A stretch of 64,000 nucleotides of DNA from Rhynochetos jubatus (Eukaryota > Chordata > Aves > Eurypygiformes > Rhynochetidae), in contig CM050654.1 of assembly GCA_027574665.1 (NCBI GenBank), positions 41,483,722 to 41,547,721 on the forward strand. Reading direction: 5' to 3'. The translations under genes were made by a program, and so were the position numbers. Position 1 is the first letter of the stretch. Each line of letters begins with the position of its first letter. The notes under the pieces were generated by a model that worked only from the letters and a program-made list of their open reading frames with translations, had not been told where the DNA came from and did not search any database. Below, piece after piece: positions 12,601 through 24,600 of this stretch.

Positions 12601-15600
12601 TGTCCAGCATGTCCACTGGGCTGCTGAAGTGTGTCTTTGTCTTCTCAAAGGCCTTTTTGTACTCTCTGTCACTCTGGATCTTGGCTACGTGCATCGACCA
12701 CATCATCTTCGGGTCATCCTCTATGTTACGGGCCCCGATGTGGTGGCCCAGCTGCTTGCGATAGCCTTCCTTGTACTTGAACTGCAGGGGTAAAGAAGCA
12801 CAGTGAGTTTCAGCCCAGCCGTTCTCCCTCCTCACACTATTCTGTAGCAGCACCTGTGAACAAGCACATTGCTAACAGAGCCTGGCAAGATCACCCCACA
12901 AAGAGGGGTCTACGTGCACCTTACCCCTACTTTGCCCTACTCTTCCACCCCACCACACGCCCATGCTTCACCTCTGGAGTCACATGGAGGCCCAGACGCC
13001 AACTCCAACCACGCTAGCTCTGGAACCAGGAGTGATGCACGTGAGCAGGTGGCATGGAAACCTCTGGAAAACCACTGGAATTTTCCAGGCAGGTGACATA
13101 GGCCTCATCCTGCACAGCCCTGTCTGCACTCACCCACACAGCCCACAGCAGCTGACACACTGCACTGCACCAGGCTCTCCTGCACAGGGCTCAGCAGTCT
13201 TGTTCTCCCAGCCCAGTGTGGGCCCTCAGCTGCAGGTCAGCAGCCACTAAGCCTGGCGTGGGACAACGGGGAAGAGGACACTTCTTCAGCAATGCCATGT
13301 CAAAAGCTTATGACTGAAAAGTTAGAGACCAAGTGAACAAAGGAACTTTGTGACTGCCTTCTACTGCAGGCCACATCATCAAGGAGAGGAGGTGGAGGAA
13401 GTATTCTTTCTACAACAGCAGGAAAATTGCACTTGCAGGCCCTGGTCCTGGTAGGGGACTTCAACCACCCAAAGGTCTGCTGGAAAAGCAGCACGGCGAA
13501 CTGCAAGCAGTCCAGGAAACTACTGGATTGCGTTGACTTCCTATACCAGTGATGGAAGGCCTGACCATGGAAGAGGCAGTGCCAAACTTGTTGGTCACTA
13601 ATGGGGAAGAACTTACTGAAGAGGTCAAGATTGGAGGTAGCCTGGGCTGCAGGAAGCATGTCCTGGTAGAATTCTCCATCTTGAGGGGTACAGGACAGGT
13701 AAAAATTAGAGTCAGTGCCCTAAACCTCGGAAAGGCAAACCTTCAGTTGTTTACAGCCCTAGTGAGTGGGATCCCTTTGGAAACTGCCGTCAGACATAAA
13801 GGAGTGAACGAACACTCGGATGTATTTAAAGACATTTTTCTTAGGATGCAAGAGCTCTCAATCCCAACATGCACGAAGTCAGGCAGGTGAGGCAGGAGGC
13901 CACCTTGGCTAAGTCAAGACCTCTTAGCCAAACTAAAACCCAAACCCAAAATGCTTAGGCAGTAGAGACAGGGATAGGCATCCTGGGAAGATTATAGGGT
14001 TATGGTCCAGGATTGCAGGGAGTGGAATCAGGAAAGCCAAGGCACAGTTGGAGCTGAGCTTGGATAGGGATGTAAAAAATAACAAGAAGGGTTTGTTCAG
14101 GTACAGAGGACAATAAAGGAAGATGAAAGAGACTGTACCTCCCCTATGAGTGAAACAGGAGACATGGCTACAACTGACATGGAGAAGGCTGAGGTACTCA
14201 GCAACCTTTTTTCCTCAGTTTTCTCTAGCCACGCTGCCCAATTCACTGAATCCAAAGCCAGGGACTGGGAGAATGAAGTGCTGCCCATCACAGGAGAAGA
14301 TCAGGTTCAAGAGCATCTAAGGAACCTAAAAGTGCCCAGGTCGATGGGATCTGACCAGATGCATCCGCCGATCCTGAGGGAACTGGCAGATGAAGTTGCT
14401 AAGCCACTATCCATCATATTTGAGTAGTTGCGGTCTGGTGAAGCTCGCACTGATCAGAAAAGGGGAAACTTAACTCCCATCTTTAAAAAGAGAAAAAAGG
14501 AAGACACGGGGAACTACAGGCCAGTCAGCCTCATCCCTGTGCCTGGCAAGATCATGGAGCAGATCCTCCGGGAAACTCTGCTAAAGCACACTGAAAACAG
14601 ATAAACAGATAGGTGATTGGTGAAAGCCAGTATGATTTCACCAAGGGCAAATCGTGCCTGACAAGTTTGGTGGCCTTCTACAGCAGGGTTACAGTGTTGG
14701 TAGATAAGGGAAGAGTGACTGGCATAATCTACCTGGACATGCACAAAGCATTTGACATTGTTCCACACAACATCCTTGTCTCTAAAATGGAGAGACATGG
14801 ATTTGACCAGTGGACCATTTGGTGGATAAAGAATTGGCTGGATGGCTGCACTCAAAGAGTTGCAGACAATGGCTCGATGTCTGGGTAGAGGCCAATGAGA
14901 AGTGCTGTCCTTCAGGGGTCTGTACTGGGACCAGTATTAATCAACATCTTTGTTAGGGGCATGGAAAGTGGGATCAAGTGCAGCCTCAGCAAGTTTGTGG
15001 ATGACACCAGGCTGAGTGGTGTGGGTGAAATGCTGGAGGGAAGGGATGGCATCCAGAGGGACCTGGAAAGGCTGGGCCTGTGCCAACCTCATGAAGGCAA
15101 AGCGCAAGACCATGCACATGGGTCAGGGCAATCCTAAGCACTAGTACAGGCTGGGCAGAGAGCGGGTTGGTAACAGTCCTGAGGAGAAGGACTTGGGGGT
15201 GCTGGGGGATGAGCCAGCCGTGTGTGCTGGCAGCCCAGAAAGCCACCTGTATCCTGGGCTGCTTCAAAAGCAGCATGACCACCAGGTCAAGGGAGGGGAT
15301 TCTACCCCTCTGCTCCACTCTGGGGAGGATCATCCCCTGCAGTTCTGCCTCCAGCTCTGGGGCCCCAACAGCAGAAGGACACGAAGCTGTTGGGGCGAGG
15401 CCAGAGGAGACCATGGAGATGCTGCGAGGGCTGGAGCCCCTCTGCCATGGGGACAGGCTGGGGGAGTTGGGGGGTTCAGCCTGGAGAAGGGAAGGCTCTG
15501 GAGAGACTTTACAGTAGCCTACTGGTACTTAAAGGAGGCGTGAAGGAATGATGGGGAGGGTATCTTTCTCAGGGAGTGGAATGATAGGAAAAGGCAAACT

Positions 15601-18600
15601 GGTTTTACATGAAAGAGGGTAGATTTAGATTAAAAATTACAAAGAAATTCTTTACTGTGAGGGTGGTAAGGCAATGGGACAGGTTGCCCAGAGAGGCTGT
15701 GGATGTCCCATCCCTGGAAGTGTCCAAGGCCAGGCTGGATGAGGCTTGGAGCAACCTGGGCTATGGAAGGTGTCCCTGCCCATGGCAGGGGGTGGCACTG
15801 GGTGGGCTTTAAGGCCCCTTCCCACCCAAACCATTCTGTGAGACTGTAACTGTATGATACTATGAGGTATTCACACACCTATTCCTAAAAAATCAGGTAA
15901 GACTGAGGAGAACTTGCTGCCGCGGCCTCCTGGGTACTTACATCACTTGCAATGTCTCTGGAAGCTTTAGCAGACTTGATGGGAATGGCATCTGCCCGCA
16001 TGTCGTAGCCCTTTTTCTTCTCTTCCTCCATCGCCAGCTTGTACAGTTTCTGAAAGAAAAACAAGCATCCCCCTCAAACAACCCTTCTTCCCCCGCGGGA
16101 CACAGCAGCGTGCCGGGACGGACGCTCACCCCACCTCAAACACCCACCTCACTGAAGTTCACTTTGTTCTGCTGGGCCAGCAGAATACCAGGTGTGTCCG
16201 GCATAATGTGAATGCTGGTTTTGTCCTTCTCCCAGGCTGCTATGTACGAGCGCTGAAAACACGAGTGCAACGTGAAATAAGATCATGAAGGCACCGGGCA
16301 ACAAACTCAAAGAGCAAACGGGCTCCACAGAGTGAAGCCAGGGGCCCCGGCTTTGCACTGACTCCAGAACACCGCTTCTTGTCCAGAACTTGCTAACGCT
16401 TCCCCCTTTGCCACACCGCACCCACTCACTGCTCCAACCACTAAACACAGGGGCACAAGGAACACAAATCCCTGATGCAGGGGGATGCAGTAACCCCCCT
16501 CAACACCCAGGGCCTGCAAGGAGACAGCCCAAAGTCCTGGGAAATGCACTCATTTCCTTCAGGCTGCAAACCCACGGAAATCTCACTTGGTTCATAATTT
16601 CAGAGTTGTGCTTGGCCAGAAGCATCGGCATCGAGTCAGGAAGGCTCGTGAATTTGATGGTGTCTGGGTGCTGCCGATATGTCTTGTCACTCAGGATGCG
16701 GCTCGCCCGCTTATTCTTCTCATCATCCAGCGAACCACTTGGGGACCAGCCAATGCCCCTCAGCCACAGAAGGTCCGACTTGTACACGTTCTGGAAGGAC
16801 AGGAAAGGACACAGAGCAGCTCAGCAACCCCCTGACTCCGTGACAACAATCCTCCTGCCACAGGCACCTCTGACTCCCAAAATACATTCATCTGGGTCAA
16901 CCCACCAGCCACGACAAGAGGGACTCAGGTCCCCTCACCCTCGCTCCCCGTGCCTACAACAGCACAAGCAGGGGCCCCACAAACCCTCCCAAACCTCCTT
17001 CACAGACTCCCCAGGGAAGACCTGCCCCCTTTGGCAATCTCCACCTGGCACAGGCATGGGAGGAGCCTGACACCTCATCACCTAACACTCCTCATACCAT
17101 TCGCCACTGCACACGTGGCTTGCCTCTGCCTGCTCTGGGCCCTCCAAAAGATCATACTTGACCAAGTTGCCCTTCCCCTCCACACAGAACTCCAACCACC
17201 TGCCGCAAGACTCCCCCCAGAATGCTCAGGGCAAGGCACGACTCCTCTGTGGCCGTAAAGTACGACTCCACACAAACGTCCTCCCTGCCCTTTCACAACA
17301 GCAACTCTCAGCAAGACGGTACGGCCACAGTCCCACCGCATCAGCCAGACTCCTGCTCCCCACACACACCTTCTCCAGCAAAGGAACAGAACTCAAGAGA
17401 GACTGCTGCTTTCACACGGCCAGTGAAGAATAACTTACATCACTCTGAAGGTCGTACACTTTCCTGGCTTGTACTACATCGTTCTGGTCCGGCAGACACG
17501 TCCACCGATGCAGAGGGTGCTTGTAATCAATGTCGCTCACCAACTCCTGGCATTTCTTGGCCAACACAATGTCCAGCATGTCCACTGGGCTGCTGAAGTG
17601 TGTCTTTGTCTTCTCAAAGGCCTTTTTGTACTCTCTGTCACTCTGGATCTTGGCTACGTGCATCGACCACATCATCTTCGGGTCATCCTCTATGTTACGG
17701 GCCCCGATGTGGTGGCCCAGCTGCTTGCGATAGCCTTCCTTGTACTTGAACTGCAGGGGTAAAGAAGCACAGTGAGTTTCAGCCCAGCCGTTCTCCCTCC
17801 TCACACTATTCTGTAGCAGCACCTGTGAACAAGCACATTGCTAACAGAGCCTGGCAAGATCACCCCACAAAGAGGGGTCTACGCGCACCTTACCCCTACT
17901 TTGCCCTACTCTTCCACCCCACCACACGCCCATGCTTCACCTCTGGAGTCACATGGAGGCCCAGACGCCAACTCCAACCACGCTAGCTCTGGAACCAGGA
18001 GTGATGCACGTGAGCAGGTGGCATGGAAACCTCTGGAAAACCACTGGAATTTTCCAGGCAGGTGACATAGGCCTCATCCTGCACAGCCCTGTCTGCACTC
18101 ACCCACACAGCCCACAGCAGCTGACACACTGCACTGCACCAGGCTCTCCTGCACAGGGCTCAGCAGTCTTGTTCTCCCAGCCCAGTGTGGGCCCTCAGCT
18201 GCAGGTCAGCAGCCACTAAGCCTGGCGTGGGACAACGGGCAACACAAGACCTTTTCCCCCACCTCTGACTGAATTGTGAAGGAAGGCTAAGGAGAGGTTG
18301 AACTCATCTCCCTGCAGTAAGGGAACAAACCTGGATTACAGAACCACGCATGAGAGAGTAAATTCAGGTTCTACACTGCTAAGCCCTGAGAAGGTGATCA
18401 TCTGGGGTACGGTAGTGACTGGGCCTGCCCCAGTCCAGACAGAAACAATAAATGCCCTGCTTCTTAAACAAAACTTGGCTTGGGCTTTGTTTGCTCCTGT
18501 CCAGCTCAGCCATGTTGCTGCAATATTAGGGCTGTGTACATCCGCAGTTCAGAGGGCAGCACACCTCCTCCAAAGCCCAGCCTGTTGCAGGAGGACATGC

Positions 18601-21600
18601 TTCCACAACTCCAGGAGGGACACTGATCGGCATTACATCCATTGCTCAGCTCCTGCTGCTACTCTCTCCACACTCTCTCCACGCTCCCTTGCAACACTGC
18701 ACACCCATAACAGGCAGGGACAGCCTCGGGCAGACCCTCCAGAGCCAACACGATGACAGACTGGCAGCACAGGAATGACAGGCACGTGCTGAGTTGCCTC
18801 CAACCAGCTAAGGCTGCAAACCCTGGGCTGCACCTGCTGCACCCGGAAACTCTCCGATCGGGCGTGCTGCCCTCCTGGGTACTTACATCACTTGCAATGT
18901 CTCTGGAAGCTTTAGCAGACTTGATGGGAATGGCATCTGCCCGCATGTCGTAGCCCTTTTTCTTCTCTTCCTCCATCGCCAGCTTGTACAGTTTCTGAAA
19001 GAAAAACAAGCATCCCCCTCAAACAACCCTTCTTCCCCCGCGGGACACAGCAGTGTGCCGGGACGGACGCTCACCCCACCTCAAACACCCACCTCACTGA
19101 AGTTCACTTTGTTCTGCTGGGCCAGCAGAATACCAGGTGTGTCCGGCATAATGTGAATGCTGGTTTTGTCCTTCTCCCAGGCTGCTATGTACGAGCGCTG
19201 AAAACACAAGTGCAACGTGAAATAAGATCATGAAGGCACCGGGCAACAAACTCAAAGAGCAAACGGGCTCCACAGAGTGAAGCCAGGGGCCCCGGCTTTG
19301 CACTGACTCCGGAACACCGCTTCTTGTCCCAGAACTTGCTAACGCTTCCCCCTTTGCCACACCGCACCCACTCACTGCTCCAACCACTAAACACAGGGGC
19401 ACAAGGAACACAAATCCCTGATGCAGGGGGATGCAGTAACTCCCCTCAACGCCCAGGGCCTGCAAGGAGACAGCCCAAAGTCCTGGGAAATGCACTCATT
19501 TCCTTCAGGCTGCAAACCCACGGAAATCTCACTTGGTTCATAATTTCAGAGTTGTGCTTGGCCAGAAGCATCGGCATCGAGTCAGGAAGGCTCGTGAATT
19601 TGATGGTGTCCGGGTGCTGCCGATACGTCTTGTCACTCAGGATGTGGCTCGCCCGCTTATTCTTCTCATCATCCAGCGAACCACTTGGGGACCAGCCAAT
19701 GCCCCTCAGCCACAGAAGGTCCGACTTGTACACGTTCTGGAAGGACAGGAAAGGACACAGAGCAGCTCAGCAACCCCCTGACTCCGTGACAACAATCCTC
19801 CTGCCACAGGCACCTCTGACTCCCAAAACACATTCATCTGGGTCAACCCACCAGCCATGACAAGAGGGACTCAGGTCCCCTCACCCTCGCTCCCCGTGCC
19901 TACAACAGCACAAGCAGGGGCCCCACAAACCCTCCCAAACCTCCTTCACAGACTCCCCAGGGAAGACCTGCCCCCTTTGGCAATCTCCACCTGGCACAGG
20001 CATGGGAGGAGCCTGACACCTCATCACCTAACACTCCTCATACCATTTGCCACTGCACACGTGGCTTGCCTCTGCCTGCTCTGGGCCCTCCAAAAGATCA
20101 TACTTGACCAAGTTGCCCTTCCCCTCCACACAGAACTCCAACCACCTGCCGCAAGACTCCCCCCAGAATGCTCAGGGCAAGGCACGACTCCTCTGTGGCC
20201 ATAAAGTACGACCCCACACAAACGTCCTCCCTGCCCTTTCACAACAGCAACTCTCAGCAAGACGGTACGGCCACAGTCCCACCGCATCAGCCAGACTCCT
20301 GCTCCCCACACACACCTTCTCCAGCAAAGGAACAGAACTCAAGAGAGACTGCTGCTTTCACACGGCCAGTGAAGAATAACTTACATCACTCTGAAGGTCG
20401 TACACTTTCCTGGCTTGTACTACATCGTTCTGGTCCGGCAGACACGTCCACCGATGCAGAGGGTGCTTGTAATCAATGTCGCTCACCAACTCCTGGCATT
20501 TCTTGGCCAACACAATGTCCAGCATGTCCACTGGGCTGCTGAAGTGTGTCTTTGTCTTCTCAAAGGCCTTTTTGTACTCTCTGTCACTCTGGATCTTGGC
20601 TACGTGCATCGACCACATCATCTTCGGGTCATCCTCTATGTTACGGGCCCCGATGTGGTGGCCCAGCTGCTTGCGATAGCCTTCCTTGTACTTGAACTGC
20701 AGGGGTAAAGAAGCACAGTGAGTTTCAGCCCAGCCGTTCTCCCTCCTCACACTATTCTGTAGCAGCACCTGTGAACAAGCACGTTGCTAACAGAGCCTGG
20801 CAAGATCACCCCACAAAGAGGGGTCTAAGCACAGAATACTAGTTGTTCAACACACCCCGCATCTACAGTCAACAACATGACAACATAAGGCACCCAGAGG
20901 GCCAGACATGCAGGTCAGGAACCATGAGGAATGCATGCCAACAGACAGGGTCTCCACACAACCAAAACATCCTCACGGAGGGACCATCTCAGCAGCTGGC
21001 AATCAAAACACAGAGAAAACCAATGGACTGTTCCAGCAGGCGACATGGGCCTCATCCTGCACAGCCCTGTCTGCACTCACCCACACAGCCCACAGCAGCT
21101 GACACACTGCACTGCACCAGGCTCTCCTGCACAGGGCTCAGCAGTCTTGTTCTCCCAGCCCAGTGTGGGCCTTCAGCTGCAGGTCAGCAGCCACTAAGCC
21201 TGGCGTGGGACAACGGGCAACACAAGACCTTTTCCCCCACCTCTGACTGAATTGTGAAGGAAGGCTAAGGAGAGGTTGAACTCATCTCCCTGTAGTAAGG
21301 GAACAAACCTGGATTACAGAACCACGCATGAGAGAGTAAATTCAGGTTCTACACTGCTAAGCCCTGAGAAGGTGATCATCTGGGGTACGGTAGTGACTGG
21401 GCCTGCCCCAGTCCAGACAGAAACAATAAATGCCCTGCTTCTTAAACAAAACTTGGCTTGGGCTTTGTTTGCTCCTGTCCAGCTCAGCCATGTTGCTGCA
21501 ATATTAGGGCTGTGTACATCCGCAGTTCAGAGGGCAGCACACCTCCTCCAAAGCCCAGCCTGTTGCAGGAGGACATGCTTCCACAACTCCAGGAGGGACA

Positions 21601-24600
21601 CTGATCGGCATTACATCCATTGCTCAGCTCCTGCTGCTACTCTCTCCACACTCTCTCCACGCTCCCTTGCAACACTGCACACCCATAACAGGCAGGGACA
21701 GCCTCAGGCAGACCCTCCAGAGCCAACACGATGACAGACTGGCAGCACAGGAATGACAGGCACGTGCTGAGTTGCCTCCAACCAGCTAAGGCTGCAAACC
21801 CTGGGCTGCACCTGCTGCACCCGGAAACTCTCCGATCGGGCGTGCTGCCCTCCTGGGTACTTACATCACTTGCAATGTCTCTGGAAGCTTTAGCAGACTT
21901 GATGGGAATGGCATCTGCCCGCATGTCGTAGCCCTTTTTCTTCTCTTCCTCCATCGCCAGCTTGTACAGTTTCTGAAAGAAAAACAAGCATCCCCCTCAA
22001 ACAACCCTTCTTCCCCCGCGGGACACAGCAGCGTGCCGGGACGGACGCTCACCCCACCTCAAACACCCACCTCACTGAAGTTCACTTTGTTCTGCTGGGC
22101 CAGCAGAATACCAGGTGTGTCCGGCATAATGTGAATGCTGGTTTTGTCCTTCTCCCAGGCTGCTATGTACGAGCGCTGAAAACACAAGTGCAACGTGAAA
22201 TAAGATCATGAAGGCACCGGGCAACAAACTCAAAGAGCAAACGGGCTCCACAGAGTGAAGCCAGGGGCCCCGGCTTTGCACTGACTCCAGAACACCGCTT
22301 CTTGTCCCAGAACTTGCTAACGCTTCCCCCTTTGCCACACCGCACCCACTCACTGCTCCAACCACTAAACACAGGGGCACAAGGAACACAAATCCCTGAT
22401 GCAGGGGGATGCAGTAACCCCCCTCAACACCCAGGGCCTGCAAGGAGACAGCCCAAAGTCCTGGGAAATGCACTCATTTCCTTCAGGCTGCAAACCCACG
22501 GAAATCTCACTTGGTTCATAATTTCAGAGTTGTGCTTGGCCAGAAGCATCGGCATCGAGTCAGGAAGGCTTGTGAATTTGATGGTGTCCGGGTGCTGCCG
22601 ATACGTCTTGTCACTCAGGATGCGGCTCGCCCGCTTATTCTTCTCATCATCCAGCGAACCACTTGGGGACCAGCCAATGCCCCTCAGCCACAGAAGGTCC
22701 GACTTGTACACGTTCTGGAAGGACAGGAAAGGACACAGAGCAGCTCAGCAACCCCCTGACTCCGTGACAACAATCCTCCTGCCACAGGCACCTCTGACTC
22801 CCAAAACACATTCATCTGGGTCAACCCACCAGCCACGACAAGAGGGACTCAGGTCCCCTCACCCTCGCTCCCCGTGCCTACAACAGCACAAGCAGGGGCC
22901 CCACAAACCCTCCCAAACCTCCTTCACAGACTCCCCAGGGAAGACCTGCCCCCTTTGGCAATCTCCACCTGGCACAGGCATGGGAGGAGCCTGACACCTC
23001 ATCACCTAACACTCCTCATACCATTCGCCACTGCACACGTGGCTTGCCTCTGCCTGCTCTGGGCCCTCCAAAAGATCATACTTGACCAAGTTGCCCTTCC
23101 CCTCCACACAGAACTCCAACCACCTGCCGCAAGACTCCCCCCAGAATGCTCAGGGCAAGGCACGACTCCTCTGTGGCCGTAAAGTACGACCCCACACAAA
23201 CGTCCTCCCTGCCCTTTCACAACAGCAACTCTCAGCAAGACGGTACGGCCACAGTCCCACCGCATCAGCCAGACTCCTGCTCCCCACACACACCTTCTCC
23301 AGCAAAGGAACAGAACTCAAGAGAGACTGCTGCTTTCACACGGCCAGTGAAGAATAACTTACATCACTCTGAAGGTCGTACACTTTCCTGGCTTGTACTA
23401 CATCGTTCTGGTCCGGCAGACACGTCCACCGATGCAGAGGGTGCTTGTAATCAACGTCGCTCACCAACTCCTGGCATTTCTTGGCCAACACAATGTCCAG
23501 CATGTCCACTGGGCTGCTGAAGTGTGTCTTTGTCTTCTCAAAGGCCTTTTTGTACTCTCTGTCACTCTGGATCTTGGCTACGTGCATCGACCACATCATC
23601 TTCGGGTCATCCTCTATGTTACGGGCCCCGATGTGGTGGCCCAGCTGCTTTCGGTAGGCAGTTTTGTATTGGTACTAATTGAATGGGAAACAACAATTAT
23701 CACCTCTTTTCAAGCTGCAGTTTAAATTTGTCTGTTGTTAATATAGTGGTTAAAATGTTTATATGTAATACATTTTAAGTTTTTCTGCACATTTTTCCAA
23801 TATTTTTGGTGATTTTATTACATGGCAAGGAGATAGGAACTGATTTTTTTGTAGTTATCCATTATCTCCGTTTAGATTATTGTATTTAATTTAATTAACT
23901 TTATGTCATTATGAATTATACAACCTCTAGGGAGGGCAGCAATGTAAGACTGTTAACATTTTAAATGCCTTTTCATTTTAAATAAAAACCGTCTTTATCC
24001 AAACGCCTTTACCAGCTCTATGCCCCACTAGGTTTTTCGCTCTGTAGGACTTACTTCACTGGCTATGTCTCTGGATGCCTTTGCTGCCTTGAGCGGTATA
24101 GCATCAGGAGGGAGATCGTAGCCTTTCCTCTTCAGCTCTTCATATCCTAACTTGTAACGTTTCTGTTGGAGAAGGATTCAGAGTAATTATTGGAAATAAA
24201 GTTCTCAAGAGACTTTTACCATACTACAACTTTCCGCCCCTAAATACTGAATATTAAAGTATGAGATTCCAAACACAGTTTCATTCATCAAACTAAATTC
24301 TGTAGGTTGCTTATAATAATGTAACTGGTGATACAAAATATTTTATAATCACTCTCTATGTTATCTGATTAACTCATTCGAGATGAAAATTTTCTTGTAC
24401 TTAACCTATTCACCTGAATGATTCATCGAGTCTCCTACTGAGGTGAATAACAATGATTCTCTACACCCAATTGCAATTATTTTTGTCTTCTTGAGTTCTT
24501 ATGACAGAGCTGCTAATACTCCTTTACCTATGCCTGTAGCCTATGTTTGTTACATTATAAGCAGCAGTTGGACGTAAGTGACAATCCTGTGTAAATCTCA

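Larger units (their letters stand above)
10570..23651 (-). repeat. NEB: Tandem array of four nebulin super-repeat units, interrupted by CR1
   Basis: The same four exons with near-identical introns recur at 10972-12781 (copy A), 15942-17750 (B), 18887-20696 (C) and 21865-23674 (D), measured from the 108-bp to the 312-bp exon, each 1,809-1,810 bp. Corresponding points lie 2,946 bp apart (B to C) and 2,978 bp apart (C to D). Similarity begins near 10,570 on the left and stops near 23,651, inside exon c42. Copies A and B are separated by CR1 at 13271-15925. The array contributes 4 x 279 residues to the protein. Confidence 0.95.

Noticed and set aside
13549-15543. Several plus-strand open frames in 13.5-15.5 kb as possible host genes
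   Set aside because: They are fragments of the CR1 endonuclease and reverse-transcriptase region interrupted by shifts and stops.
11409-22994. Long plus-strand open frames (about 110-230 codons) repeated across the array, e.g. 11409-11945, 16390-17070, 22302-22994
   Set aside because: They run antisense across nebulin exons and GC-rich introns, recur only because the array is repeated, cross intron sequence, and have no family resemblance. Few stop codons are expected in such GC-rich sequence.
10570-23651. Possibility that the array is purely an assembly duplication artefact
   Set aside because: The units differ at multiple scattered sites, one holds a CR1 and one has a private intron segment, so they are distinct loci. 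The exact copy number still cannot be certified from the sequence alone.
2993-23725. Recurrent plus-strand frame reading roughly [20 protein letters not shown] over the 312-bp exons
   Set aside because: Exact antisense shadow of the conserved 312-bp nebulin exons.
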